Part shown: one piece after another, positions 62,201-64,000 of the stretch | Numbering within the stretch: the stretch's first letter is position 1 | Layout of the letters: each line of letters starts with the position of its first letter | NCBI RefSeq assembly: GCF_028858725.1 | Contig: NC_084767.1 | Coordinates: 20,909,895-20,973,894, forward strand | Length of the DNA: 64,000 nucleotides | Direction of reading: 5' to 3' | DNA from: Colius striatus | Lineage: Eukaryota; Chordata; Aves; Coliiformes; Coliidae | The notes under the pieces: model-generated | The model's input: the letters and a program-made list of their open reading frames with translations, nothing else | Told to the model about the DNA's origin: nothing | Database searches by the model: none | Made by a program: the position numbers and the translations under genes

Positions 62201-62840
62201 AAAAGGTTCTGGATGTTTTTCTAGTCTTTTGGATGTTTACCAATTGAGTCCCCTTTGAAATCCATAACCTGATACTGCTTAGGGTAAATACATGCAGGTT
62301 GGAAGGCATGCACCAAAAATATGATCCCTTTCAAATTCTGCTTTTGAATCCAGTGAAATTGAACTTTAGTTTCTTGATGAATCAAGCGTTTTACCACAAA
62401 GAATACATCTTCAGATCTCATGAGCAACTGGTTTGGTTTAAATTAAATACACATACATCATACATACCTGGTCAGTGGTCTGTACATTTTTAAGCTATTT
62501 ACAGATATCTTCTGGTGAAGACTTTTGTATTTAGCCCTGCTTTGGGATTTTTAGTTTGATTGTATTGCAACCACACAGGCAGTTCTTTACTGACCTAGCT
62601 GGGTGTGTGCCATGAGATCTGCAAGCACAGTGGCAGCAGCGGTGGCAGTAGCAGTATTGGAAGCAGCAGCAGGTTTCCCTCCTGGATGAGATGAGGTGGA
62701 AGATGCAGAGGATGAGGTGGAGGAGCCCTGAATAACCCGGTTAAGCCAGGGCTCTACGTTGGAATGGCTCTGGAACGGAGTGGAGGTGATCCGCCCTTGC
62801 CGACGTAACGAGCCCTCATCTTCTGATGCTGACGATGTGT
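5023..62840 (-). CDS. DIP2A: DIP2A, disco-interacting protein 2 homolog A (34 coding exons, 5' end outside window)
   Basis: Gene-level entry spanning the 34 coding exons listed separately. Joined, they give 1,434 residues plus stop with no in-frame stop, and every junction is GT-AG. Order of domains (window numbering): Ser/Thr-rich linker (1-165), first AMP-binding/FAAL-like domain (about 190-705), second AMP-binding/FAAL-like domain (about 850-1,400), ending in 'DPIYVAYNM'. The N-terminal DMAP1-binding domain lies beyond the window. Family knowledge: DIP2 proteins are conserved eukaryotic adenylate-forming-enzyme homologues linked to control of diacylglycerol levels; DIP2A has also been reported as a follistatin-like 1 receptor. 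Assignment to A rather than B or C rests on paralogue-specific stretches such as '[14 protein letters not shown]', '[17 protein letters not shown]' and '[20 protein letters not shown]'. Exon-level evidence is strong; the biochemical role is inferred from the family. Confidence 0.95.
6121..6244 (-). CDS. DIP2A: DIP2A coding exon 33 of 34 in window (hinge of domain 2)
   Basis: Encodes '(E)[19 protein letters not shown]' and '[20 protein letters not shown]' to 'E(C)'. '[19 protein letters not shown]' is the A8-like hinge motif of the second domain and the closest match to the canonical form in the protein. Acceptor 'ctacattgcag', donor 'GAATG|gtaaga', phase 1 in and 2 out. The next intron is 845 nt. 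Confidence 0.95.
7628..7802 (-). CDS. DIP2A: DIP2A coding exon 32 of 34 in window
   Basis: Encodes '[20 protein letters not shown]' through '[20 protein letters not shown]' to 'TELTDASG'. '[11 protein letters not shown]' is the second-domain A7-like motif. Acceptor 'atcccctag', donor 'GTGGAG|gtgaga', phase 0 in and 1 out. The next intron (6,245-7,627, 1,383 nt) is AT-rich with nothing recognised. Confidence 0.95.
8444..8518 (-). CDS. DIP2A: DIP2A coding exon 31 of 34 in window
   Basis: Encodes 25 residues, '[20 protein letters not shown]' to 'SHLGE'. 'LPGVKV...G..HLGEI' is the A6-A7 approach of the second domain. Phase 0 on both sides, acceptor 'cttattcaag', donor 'GGAGAG|gtaaag'. The next intron is 641 nt and unremarkable. 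Confidence 0.94.
8971..9028 (-). CDS. DIP2A: DIP2A coding exon 30 of 34 in window
   Basis: A 58-nt exon encoding '(R)[19 protein letters not shown]'. It was accepted because it fits the frame on both sides and matches the family order. Acceptor 'cttttcctag', donor 'GGGAAG|gtgaga', phase 2 in and 0 out. The next intron is 452 nt. Confidence 0.93.
10809..10870 (-). CDS. DIP2A: DIP2A coding exon 29 of 34 in window
   Basis: A 62-nt exon encoding '[20 protein letters not shown](R)'. Acceptor 'cttattcttag', donor 'GACAG|gtacag', phase 0 in and 2 out. The next intron (9,029-10,808, 1,780 nt) shows nothing recognised. Confidence 0.94.
11093..11144. repeat. AT-rich duplication with palindromic cores, 30-nt period
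   Basis: 'CTTAAGTTTTAAAATTTT' at 11,094 recurs at 11,124 with one extra T. Each copy carries short palindromes (AACTTAAGTT, AAAATTTT). It is intronic, with no function implied. Confidence 0.75.
13864..14034 (-). CDS. DIP2A: DIP2A coding exon 28 of 34 in window
   Basis: Encodes 57 residues, '[20 protein letters not shown]' through '[20 protein letters not shown]' to 'NVAICLQ'. '[10 protein letters not shown]' is the A5-like motif that in active relatives contacts the adenylate. Phase 0 on both sides, acceptor 'caacctctcag', donor 'TTACAG|gtgaga'. The next intron (10,871-13,863, 2,993 nt) is AT-rich with only a small AT-rich duplication at 11,093-11,144. Confidence 0.95.
14800..14985 (+). repeat. 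G/T-rich low-complexity block
   Basis: Runs of six to eight G alternate with long T runs, while the minus strand (the DIP2A pre-mRNA) is A/C-rich. At least four G-runs lie close together at 14,811-14,900, so a quadruplex on the non-template strand is conceivable. It lies in the intron between coding exons 27 and 28. Confidence 0.7.
15281..15449 (-). CDS. DIP2A: DIP2A coding exon 27 of 34 in window
   Basis: Encodes '(S)[19 protein letters not shown]' through '[19 protein letters not shown]' to 'TQTDILR'. Acceptor 'tctccctag', donor 'CTCCGG|gtgagt', phase 2 in and 0 out. The next intron (14,035-15,280, 1,246 nt) contains the G/T-rich low-complexity block at 14,800-14,985. Confidence 0.95.
15841..15897. 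repeat. Two-copy tandem duplication, 31-nt period
   Basis: 'GCACCATTCAAG' followed by 'TTTAGTGTAAT' occurs at 15,841 and again at 15,872 with small differences. It is a simple local duplication within an intron. Confidence 0.85.
16978..17415 (-). mobile_element. CR1 LINE, 3' end fragment
   Basis: Begins with the reverse complement of the typical CR1 3' terminus ('ACAGAATCATAGAATGG') and the conserved 'TTGGAAGGGACC...GATCATCTAGTCCAACC' block, then 3' UTR and the end of ORF2. It is 5'-truncated at about 17,415, as most CR1 copies are. Confidence 0.9.
17595..17725 (-). CDS. DIP2A: DIP2A coding exon 26 of 34 in window
   Basis: Encodes '[20 protein letters not shown]' to '[10 protein letters not shown](S)'. 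'[12 protein letters not shown]' is diagnostic of DIP2A. '[12 protein letters not shown]' is the conserved FAAL-type stretch. Acceptor 'cctcttacag', donor 'TGCAG|gtatgg', phase 0 in and 2 out. The following intron (15,450-17,594, 2,145 nt) carries a minus-strand CR1 3' end at 16,978-17,415 and a 31-nt-period duplication at 15,841-15,897. Confidence 0.95.
18267..18376 (-). CDS. DIP2A: DIP2A coding exon 25 of 34 in window (A3-like motif, domain 2)
   Basis: Encodes '(D)[19 protein letters not shown]' and '[17 protein letters not shown]'. '[15 protein letters not shown]', completed by the next exon, is the phosphate-loop-like motif of the second AMP-binding domain; it keeps 'TTG...GVK..H', nearer to the canonical form than the first domain. 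Acceptor 'ttttaaatag' is pyrimidine-poor; donor 'AAAG|gtacag'. The next intron (17,726-18,266, 541 nt) is unremarkable. Confidence 0.94.
18591..18702 (-). CDS. DIP2A: DIP2A coding exon 24 of 34 in window
   Basis: Encodes '[20 protein letters not shown]' to '[11 protein letters not shown]'. Acceptor 'tcttccag', donor 'ATACAG|gtacag', phase 0 in and 1 out. The next intron is 214 nt. Confidence 0.94.
18995..19116 (-). CDS. DIP2A: DIP2A coding exon 23 of 34 in window
   Basis: Encodes '(G)[19 protein letters not shown]' to '[11 protein letters not shown]', including '[20 protein letters not shown]', the second-domain counterpart of the 'FYGCLLAE' region. Acceptor 'cctttccag', donor 'GTAGAG|gtatgt', phase 1 in and 0 out. 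The next intron is 292 nt. Confidence 0.95.
20076..20199 (-). CDS. DIP2A: DIP2A coding exon 22 of 34 in window
   Basis: Encodes '[20 protein letters not shown]' to '[12 protein letters not shown](G)'. '[11 protein letters not shown]' is the A2-like strand-loop, parallel to '[12 protein letters not shown]' in the first domain. Acceptor 'tttgtgcag', donor 'CCGCCAG|gtaagg', phase 0 in and 1 out. The next intron (19,117-20,075, 959 nt) has nothing recognised. Confidence 0.95.
21515..21546. repeat. Perfect 16-nt tandem duplication
   Basis: 'TAACAATAACTATATT' occurs twice without a gap or mismatch, which suggests a recent slippage event in the intron after coding exon 21. Confidence 0.9.
22576..22656 (-). 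CDS. DIP2A: DIP2A coding exon 21 of 34 in window (start of second AMP-binding domain)
   Basis: Encodes 27 residues, '[20 protein letters not shown]' to 'FLLLNSK'. 'VLQWRA..TPDHPLF' is the start of the second adenylate-forming domain. Phase 0 at both ends, acceptor 'tctgtttcag', donor 'TCCAAG|gtggga'. The following 2,376-nt intron (20,200-22,575) holds unique sequence and one perfect 16-nt tandem duplication at 21,515-21,546. Confidence 0.94.
22805..22914 (-). CDS. DIP2A: DIP2A coding exon 20 of 34 in window (inter-domain linker)
   Basis: Encodes '(D)[19 protein letters not shown]' to 'LEDNDQARK', the linker between the two AMP-binding domains. Acceptor 'ccaaatgcag', donor 'AGAAAG|gtaaca', phase 1 in and 0 out. 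The next intron is 148 nt, the shortest traced here. Confidence 0.95.
23462..23663 (-). CDS. DIP2A: DIP2A coding exon 19 of 34 in window
   Basis: Encodes '[20 protein letters not shown]' through '[20 protein letters not shown]' to 'LPKPRQKQP(D)'. At 202 nt it is among the longer and best conserved exons. Acceptor 'tctgtgaag', donor 'CAACCAG|gtgagt', phase 0 in and 1 out. The next intron (22,915-23,461, 547 nt) shows nothing special. Confidence 0.96.
24810..24924 (-). CDS. DIP2A: DIP2A coding exon 18 of 34 in window
   Basis: Encodes '(R)[19 protein letters not shown]' to '[14 protein letters not shown]', within the C-terminal small subdomain of the first AMP-binding unit. Acceptor 'tgcgttttag', donor 'CTACAG|gtagtc', phase 2 in and 0 out. 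The next intron (23,664-24,809, 1,146 nt) is AT-rich with nothing recognised. Confidence 0.95.
25455..25775 (-). mobile_element. CR1 LINE, old 3' end fragment
   Basis: 'TTGGAAAACACCTTTAAGATCATTGAG' is a diverged form of the CR1 3' block, followed by 'CTCTGGGCAGCCTGTGCCAGTG', the CR1 C-terminal coding region in reverse. It ends where a second CR1 3' end begins, and is from an older subfamily than the 17-kb copy. Confidence 0.8.
25776..26770 (-). mobile_element. CR1 LINE, about 1-kb fragment abutting another CR1
   Basis: Starts with a CR1 3' block ('TTGGGTTGGAAGGAACATTT') and continues through the C-terminal and reverse-transcriptase-proximal coding region ('CTGCAAATTTGCTGAGGGTG'). Frame is lost in several places. 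It has the same orientation as the fragment just before it. Confidence 0.85.
26831..26869. repeat. Two-copy 20-nt tandem repeat
   Basis: 'TAACATACTGCAAAGTTCT' at 26,831 is repeated at 26,851 with one difference (CAC for CAT). It lies just beyond the CR1 remnant in the same intron. Confidence 0.85.
27248..27375 (-). CDS. DIP2A: DIP2A coding exon 17 of 34 in window (hinge of domain 1)
   Basis: Encodes '[20 protein letters not shown]' to 'MKFVYRG(R)'. '[20 protein letters not shown]' is the A8-like hinge that joins the large and small subdomains. Acceptor 'ctttccag', donor 'GGAAG|gtgagt', phase 0 in and 2 out. The next 2,323-nt intron (24,925-27,247) carries two minus-strand CR1 pieces at 25,455-26,770. 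Confidence 0.95.
27573..27653 (-). CDS. DIP2A: DIP2A coding exon 16 of 34 in window
   Basis: Encodes exactly 27 residues, '[20 protein letters not shown]' to 'LLGFVGP'. 'FTRTGLLGF' is the A7-like 'TGD.G' motif with the usual Asp replaced by Leu, as in the family. Phase 0 on both sides, acceptor 'ctttcag', donor 'GGTCCT|gtaagt'. The next intron is only 197 nt. Confidence 0.94.
28877..29013 (-). CDS. DIP2A: DIP2A coding exon 15 of 34 in window
   Basis: Encodes '(A)[19 protein letters not shown]' to '[11 protein letters not shown]', including '[20 protein letters not shown]', the 'GEI.V' strand that precedes the hinge of adenylate-forming domains. Acceptor 'ccctttag', donor 'TTTGAG|gtttgt', phase 1 in and 0 out. 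The next intron (27,654-28,876, 1,223 nt) has no recognised element. Confidence 0.94.
31080..31283 (-). other. Candidate cryptic or poison exon in DIP2A intron
   Basis: On the DIP2A strand, a long pyrimidine tract ending 'CTAATTCTTTTTCAG' precedes 204 nt that end in 'TTACTG|gtaagtatt', a near-consensus donor. All three frames contain stops; in the DIP2A frame (phase 1 in) a TGA would come after seven codons. Whether it is ever spliced cannot be told from sequence. Confidence 0.3.
31103..31126 (+). repeat. 24-nt palindrome-centred motif, copy 1
   Basis: 'GAGTCTACACGTACATTC' followed by TAACAG. It is the reverse complement of copy 4 with one mismatch and lies 2.7 kb away from it. Confidence 0.8.
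31325..31341 (-). repeat. 24-nt motif, copy 2 (inverted, 17 nt matched)
   Basis: 'GAATGTACATGTGGACT' is the exact reverse complement of the core of copy 3, with 53 nt between them, so a 17-bp stem is possible. Confidence 0.8.
31394..31417 (+). repeat. 24-nt motif, copy 3
   Basis: 'GAGTCCACATGTACATTC' followed by TTACAG. It differs from copy 1 at three positions and pairs with copy 2. Confidence 0.8.
33818..33841 (-). repeat. 24-nt motif, copy 4 (inverted)
   Basis: 'CTGTTAGAATGTACATG' followed by TAGACTC. With copy 1 it brackets a 2.7-kb segment of unrecognised sequence. Confidence 0.8.
34878..35844 (-). mobile_element. CR1 LINE, 3' part, interrupted by an LTR
   Basis: Starts at the CR1 3' block ('GATTGGAAGGGACCTCTGAAGG'-like, diverged) and runs through the ORF2 C-terminal region to the RT segment coding 'GSMLAPILF' in reverse. 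At 35,844 it is cut by the LTR and resumes at about 36,811. Bases 35,460-35,843 are nearly identical, in inverted orientation, to 43,141-43,490. Confidence 0.88.
35845..36810 (+). mobile_element. Solo LTR (avian ERV-type) inside a CR1 copy
   Basis: The 5' boundary 'TGTTGTGGTTTAG' and 3' boundary 'CTAAACCCACA' are near inverted repeats and give TG...CA ends. An ATTAAA signal lies at 36,651-36,656 in the last sixth. CR1 sequence stops on one side and resumes on the other, so the 966-nt block is an insertion. No internal retroviral coding region is present. No perfect target-site duplication is seen (left 'acatc', right 'actca'), and the right edge could shift by about 5 nt. Orientation is inferred from the ATTAAA. 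The ERV class cannot be assigned here; the ends resemble ERVL-like avian LTRs. Confidence 0.75.
36811..37380 (-). mobile_element. CR1 LINE, RT-region continuation after the LTR
   Basis: Continues the interrupted CR1 copy upstream into the reverse transcriptase. The reverse strand encodes a diverged '[20 protein letters not shown]' followed by '[11 protein letters not shown]', the conserved CR1 segment. It ends at about 37,380, where an oppositely oriented CR1 end begins. Confidence 0.85.
37381..37765 (+). mobile_element. CR1 LINE, 3' end fragment in opposite orientation
   Basis: Plus-strand CR1 C-terminus ('[18 protein letters not shown]') and 3' UTR ending in 'TTGGACTAGATGATTGTTGT' and a degenerate ATTCT repeat. 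It directly abuts the preceding minus-strand copy, forming a head-to-head pair. Confidence 0.85.
38139..38278 (-). CDS. DIP2A: DIP2A coding exon 14 of 34 in window
   Basis: Encodes '(R)[18 protein letters not shown]' and '[20 protein letters not shown]' to 'DVGQIMPG'. 'DVGQIMPG' aligns with the A5-A6-like region of AMP-binding enzymes. Acceptor 'gttttccag', donor 'GGAG|gtagga', phase 2 in and 1 out. It is followed by the largest intron (9,125 nt), described separately. Confidence 0.94.
39383..39497 (-). CDS. DIP2A: DIP2A coding exon 13 of 34 in window
   Basis: Encodes '(W)[19 protein letters not shown]' to '[12 protein letters not shown]'. Acceptor 'ctttctag', donor 'CGCAG|gtaatt', phase 1 in and 2 out. 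The next intron (38,279-39,382, 1,104 nt) is AT-rich and I see no element in it. Confidence 0.94.
39841..40118 (-). mobile_element. CR1 LINE, 3' end fragment
   Basis: 'TTCACAGAATCACAGAATGG' plus the 'TTGGAAGGGACCTTTAGAG' block, in the intron between coding exons 12 and 13. It is about 280 nt and 5'-truncated within the 3' UTR/C-terminal coding boundary. Confidence 0.9.
41192..41311 (-). CDS. DIP2A: DIP2A coding exon 12 of 34 in window
   Basis: Encodes '(A)[18 protein letters not shown]' and '[18 protein letters not shown]'. '[16 protein letters not shown]' corresponds to the A4-like region, the ligand-pocket strand of AMP-binding enzymes. Acceptor 'tattttcag', donor 'AATCCCT|gtgagt', phase 1 both ends. 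The next intron (39,498-41,191, 1,694 nt) carries a minus-strand CR1 3' end at 39,841-40,118. Confidence 0.95.
41760..41853 (-). CDS. DIP2A: DIP2A coding exon 11 of 34 in window
   Basis: Encodes '[20 protein letters not shown]' to '[11 protein letters not shown]'. Acceptor 'ttccacatag', donor 'CAAAG|gtaacc', phase 0 in and 1 out. The following 448-nt intron (41,312-41,759) is AT-rich with no recognised element. Confidence 0.94.
42168..42232 (-). CDS. DIP2A: DIP2A coding exon 10 of 34 in window
   Basis: Encodes '(A)[18 protein letters not shown]' to 'VLT' in 65 nt. The 'D..RDAGLWHG' stretch matches the FAAL-type loop found in DIP2 proteins. Acceptor 'gctttcag', donor 'TTAACA|gtgagt'. The next intron (41,854-42,167) is 314 nt and AT-rich. 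Confidence 0.94.
43010..43885 (+). mobile_element. CR1 LINE, 3' half
   Basis: Runs from the RT region ('GCTGGCTCCAATTCTGTTCT') to the 3' terminal block ('CCAGATGACCTCCAGTC' and 'TTTTGATTCTGTG'). The last 250 nt are strongly diverged, whereas the first 500 nt are nearly identical to the inverted copy at 35.4-35.8 kb. Confidence 0.87.
45684..45786 (-). CDS. DIP2A: DIP2A coding exon 9 of 34 in window (A3-like motif, domain 1)
   Basis: Encodes '[20 protein letters not shown]' to 'QACGYSE'. '[16 protein letters not shown]' sits where the phosphate-binding [ST]SGSTG-type loop of AMP-binding enzymes lies, but departs from the canonical form. Acceptor 'tctcttttcag', donor 'CAGAAG|gtaagt', phase 0 in and 1 out. 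The following 3,451-nt intron (42,233-45,683) holds the plus-strand CR1 copy at 43,010-43,885; the rest is AT-rich unique sequence. Confidence 0.95.
46173..46282 (-). CDS. DIP2A: DIP2A coding exon 8 of 34 in window
   Basis: Encodes '(G)[19 protein letters not shown]' to 'SAEIAYIE'. Its last residues lead directly into the A3-like motif in the next exon. Acceptor 'ctttaaag' has a short pyrimidine tract; donor 'ATTGAG|gtgatc'. The next intron (45,787-46,172, 386 nt) shows nothing notable. Confidence 0.93.
46557..46680 (-). CDS. DIP2A: DIP2A coding exon 7 of 34 in window
   Basis: Encodes '[20 protein letters not shown]' to '[10 protein letters not shown](G)'. Acceptor 'ttctctgtag', donor 'CAAAG|gtatgt', phase 0 in and phase 1 out. 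The next intron (46,283-46,556) is 274 nt and unremarkable. Confidence 0.94.
47475..47585 (-). CDS. DIP2A: DIP2A coding exon 6 of 34 in window
   Basis: Encodes 37 residues, '[20 protein letters not shown]' through '[17 protein letters not shown]'. The 'FYGCL..G/E..PVP' pattern is the conserved hydrophobic core strand of acyl-CoA-synthetase-like folds and recurs in the second domain as '[14 protein letters not shown]'. Phase 0 on both sides, acceptor 'ggttttgcag', donor 'GGAAG|gtatgc'. The following intron (46,681-47,474, 794 nt) is AT-rich with nothing recognised. Confidence 0.95.
47821..47912 (-). CDS. DIP2A: DIP2A coding exon 5 of 34 in window
   Basis: Encodes '(G)[19 protein letters not shown]' to 'LLKPGDR'. 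The 'KPGDRVAL' junction with the next exon matches the A2-like region of AMP-binding enzymes. Acceptor 'tttgtttag', donor 'GACCGG|gtaggc', phase 1 in and phase 0 out. The next intron is 235 nt with no special content. Confidence 0.94.
49069..50054 (+). mobile_element. CR1 LINE, young 5'-truncated copy with flanking 8-nt direct repeat
   Basis: A complete CR1 3' end ('CCATTCTGTGATTCTATGA') and a long intact C-terminal ORF2 segment. 'ATGAACTG' occurs at both edges (49,069-49,076 and 50,047-50,054) and could be a target-site duplication, although the right copy overlaps the CR1 terminal repeat. The copy is antisense to DIP2A. Confidence 0.92.
49077..49969 (+). CDS. CR1 ORF2 remnant: C-terminal half of reverse transcriptase
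   Basis: About 297 codons open from the 5' truncation point to a TAG at 49,967-49,969, starting in '[18 protein letters not shown]' and containing 'LADDTKLGG'. In active CR1 ORF2 this is the reverse transcriptase that copies the element's RNA at a nicked target. Here the endonuclease and N-terminal RT are absent, so it cannot be functional. The catalytic box reads LADD where the family usually has F/YADD. There is no true start codon or own promoter. It is a retrotransposon remnant, not a host gene. Confidence 0.85.
50522..50719 (-). CDS. DIP2A: DIP2A coding exon 4 of 34 in window (start of first AMP-binding domain)
   Basis: Encodes '(V)[12 protein letters not shown]' to '[18 protein letters not shown]', including '[20 protein letters not shown]'. 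The LQRWG...TALD stretch opens the first adenylate-forming domain. Acceptor 'ctgatttcag', donor 'TACG|gtatgt', phase 1 at both ends. The following 2,609-nt intron (47,913-50,521) carries the plus-strand CR1 copy at 49,069-50,054. Confidence 0.94.
52579..52698 (-). CDS. DIP2A: DIP2A coding exon 3 of 34 in window
   Basis: Encodes '(G)[19 protein letters not shown]' to '[11 protein letters not shown]', the very conserved basic and acidic segment just before the first AMP-binding domain. Acceptor 'tttggcag', donor 'GAAG|gttaat', phase 1 at both ends. The following intron (50,720-52,578, 1,859 nt) holds AT-rich unique sequence with no element I recognise. Confidence 0.94.
53507..53635 (-). CDS. 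DIP2A: DIP2A coding exon 2 of 34 in window
   Basis: Encodes '(D)[15 protein letters not shown]' to 'SSILETADG'. This segment distinguishes DIP2A from DIP2B, which has a poly-Ser tract here. Acceptor 'gtttctacag', donor 'GACG|gtgatt', phase 1 at both ends. The 8,959-nt intron before it has its own entry. The following intron (52,699-53,506, 808 nt) is AT-rich with an A-run near 53,126 and nothing recognised. Confidence 0.93.
57285..58183 (-). mobile_element. CR1 LINE, central fragment with internal RT deletion
   Basis: Reverse strand runs from '[19 protein letters not shown]' through '[20 protein letters not shown]' and '[11 protein letters not shown]', then jumps to '[20 protein letters not shown]'. 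The catalytic middle of the RT is therefore missing, joined near 57,575. The 3' UTR is also absent: the copy stops at about 57,285. Confidence 0.87.
58184..58566 (-). mobile_element. CR1 LINE, 3' end fragment
   Basis: A separate CR1 3' terminus ('CATAGAATCATAGAATGG') that begins immediately beyond the previous fragment, in the same orientation. It covers the 3' UTR and last coding bases only. Confidence 0.88.
59236..60240 (-). mobile_element. CR1 LINE, about 1-kb 3' half
   Basis: 3' block 'GAGGTTGGAAGGGACCTCC', then ORF2 C-terminus in reverse ('[19 protein letters not shown]'-type) up to 'GGCTGATTCCCC'. Near 60,095 it jumps to an upstream RT segment ('CAGGTTGGTCAAGTAGTATT'), another internal deletion. 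Several frame breaks. Confidence 0.85.
60308..60328. repeat. Short perfect hairpin
   Basis: 'CCTGTTAT' and 'ATAACAGG' flank a 5-nt AT loop. A stem of eight pairs in AT-rich intron DNA is weak evidence of function. Confidence 0.7.
62595..62840 (-). CDS. DIP2A: DIP2A coding exon 1 of 34 in window (Ser-rich linker)
   Basis: Encodes residues 1-82, from '(D)[13 protein letters not shown]' through '[20 protein letters not shown]' to 'LMAHTQL'. It is a low-complexity Ser/Ala/Thr linker between the N-terminal DMAP1-binding domain and the enzymatic half. Acceptor is 'ttttaatcacag', donor is 'CTAG|gtcagt', phase 1 on both sides. The preceding exon is not in the window. Bases 62,841-64,000 are upstream intron with AT-rich sequence, a GT-rich run near 63,240-63,265 and a G/T-rich run at the right edge. 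Confidence 0.93.
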
Positions 62841-64000
62841 CTGTGATTAAAATAACGATGACAGGCATGTAATGTGGGAATGACCCAACAGGCAGGAACA
62901 TGAAGTTTTTCCATGTTCTCCACGTAGCATTCTCACGTGCTACACGAGATGCATGTATTAAGCACATGGCATATTCACATGCACAAATTCTGCTCATTGT
63001 TAATGCAACATCTTCTACATATTATCGCTGGAACACACTTGAAGCAAAGTTTCAGTTGCCTCCTGTATTTGGAATGAGGTAGGACCTAGAAAAGCTGTCT
63101 ACCATTCACTAACCCTTATCAGTGAGCATACCATACCTACTCCACTGAAAAATACTTCTGCTCTAAACAGGTAAGCTGGAACTCATCCCACCTGAATACA
63201 TTCCATTACATTTTTTGTTGGGGATTTTCTGTGTATTTTCGGGGGGTGTGTGTGTATGTGTGTAATTCTTCACTTTTCAATTCCTTTGTCAAATTTTTTG
63301 AGGAATAATGACTAAAAAAAGCACAGTGCTATGCAGTTCAATGAAGGAGTAATTTAATTAATCTAAGAATAATTAAAAGGAATTTAAAAGCATGTATTTT
63401 AACCATATAAGCTGATACTAAAGAGCAATATATAGAAATACTTAGTAAATCCTGTTTTAATTCCAAATGTGCATTTGTTGTTGTTAGAAGTAGGGTTCCT
63501 ACTTTAATTACCAGTTATTTACAACTTTCCAGAAGTTTCCCTTTGATACTCATCTTTCCATGTTTTTTATCCACTCAATACCAAATAAAAATAAATATCA
63601 AGAAAATACATCCTTGTTGATTTTGAGTGAAAATCCTAAACTTTTGTCACAGAAAAAACAATTTTGCCCTCCTAAAAAGACCGTTGCATTGTTAAGAACT
63701 TAATCCTTTAAATGTTCCCTCCCTTTGGTAATTAAAGGAAATCTCCTAGAACAATGCATTGCCCATATATTGATGAAGTTCACATCAAGTCAGTTTGTAA
63801 AGAGCCATTAAGCCACATATGATGGCCAGACCAATTAGGAAGTCAACAGGAGCTGAAAAAGAGCTTCTGAAAAAAATAGCGTATGCATTACTATTCTCTA
63901 GAGTCTCTCCCAGACACAGAAATCCTGGGTGACAGTGGAATGGGTTACAGTAGAAATTCCTTAATTTTGGTGGGGTTTTTTGGGTTTTTTGTTTGTTTGT

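Larger units (their letters stand above)
53636..62594 (-). other. DIP2A: DIP2A intron (9.0 kb) between coding exons 1 and 2 of the window
   Basis: 53,636-57,284 is AT-rich with no recognised element. 57,285-60,240 contains three minus-strand CR1 fragments separated by AT-rich DNA. 60,241-62,594 is unique-looking AT-rich DNA with a small hairpin at 60,308-60,328. Confidence 0.85.

Noticed and set aside
63236-63265. GT-rich microsatellite-like run
   Set aside because: Too short and imperfect for a separate repeat feature.

Overview
This window is from a bird nuclear genome. The evidence is a vertebrate multi-exon gene with long AT-rich introns, at least eleven fragments of CR1 (Chicken Repeat 1) non-LTR retrotransposons, and a solo LTR whose ends and layout resemble avian ERV LTRs. 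The species cannot be fixed from sequence alone. There is no prokaryotic content, CRISPR array, tRNA or rRNA.

Almost the whole window (about 3.4-64 kb) is one minus-strand gene, which I identify as DIP2A (disco-interacting protein 2 homolog A). I traced 34 consecutive coding exons from 62,840 down to the TGA stop at 5,023-5,025. All 33 introns have GT/AG ends. The exon lengths add up to an uninterrupted frame of 1,435 codons including the stop. The expected protein is about 1,570 residues, so about 135 N-terminal residues, the first exons and the promoter lie beyond base 64,000. The part seen here encodes the Ser-rich linker and both tandem adenylate-forming (AMP-binding, FAAL-like) domains.

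Region by region: 1-1,235 holds nothing recognised. 1,236-2,584 is a C2H2 zinc-finger sequence on the minus strand with two frameshifts and four fingers missing a zinc ligand. About 3.4-5.0 kb is the probable DIP2A 3' UTR. 5-29 kb carries the second AMP-binding domain and the C-terminal end of the first, with CR1 pieces at 17.0 and 25.5-26.8 kb. 29-38 kb is a 9.1-kb intron with a candidate stop-containing exon, a set of inverted 24-nt motifs, and a CR1 copy split by a solo LTR. 38-53.6 kb carries most of the first AMP-binding domain, with CR1 copies at 39.9, 43.0-43.9 and 49.1-50.1 kb. 53.6-62.6 kb is a 9.0-kb intron with three CR1 pieces. 62.6-62.8 kb is the most 5' exon in the window.

The observations most worth a second look are: (1) two oppositely oriented CR1 segments 7.3 kb apart that are about 96% identical over about 385 nt while their flanks are much more diverged; (2) four copies of a palindrome-centred motif at 31.1-33.8 kb in inverted arrangement, one inside a 204-nt exon-like unit that would truncate DIP2A if spliced in; (3) the decaying zinc-finger locus just downstream of DIP2A; and (4) the LTR-in-CR1 nesting. 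I found no convincing new multi-gene system.
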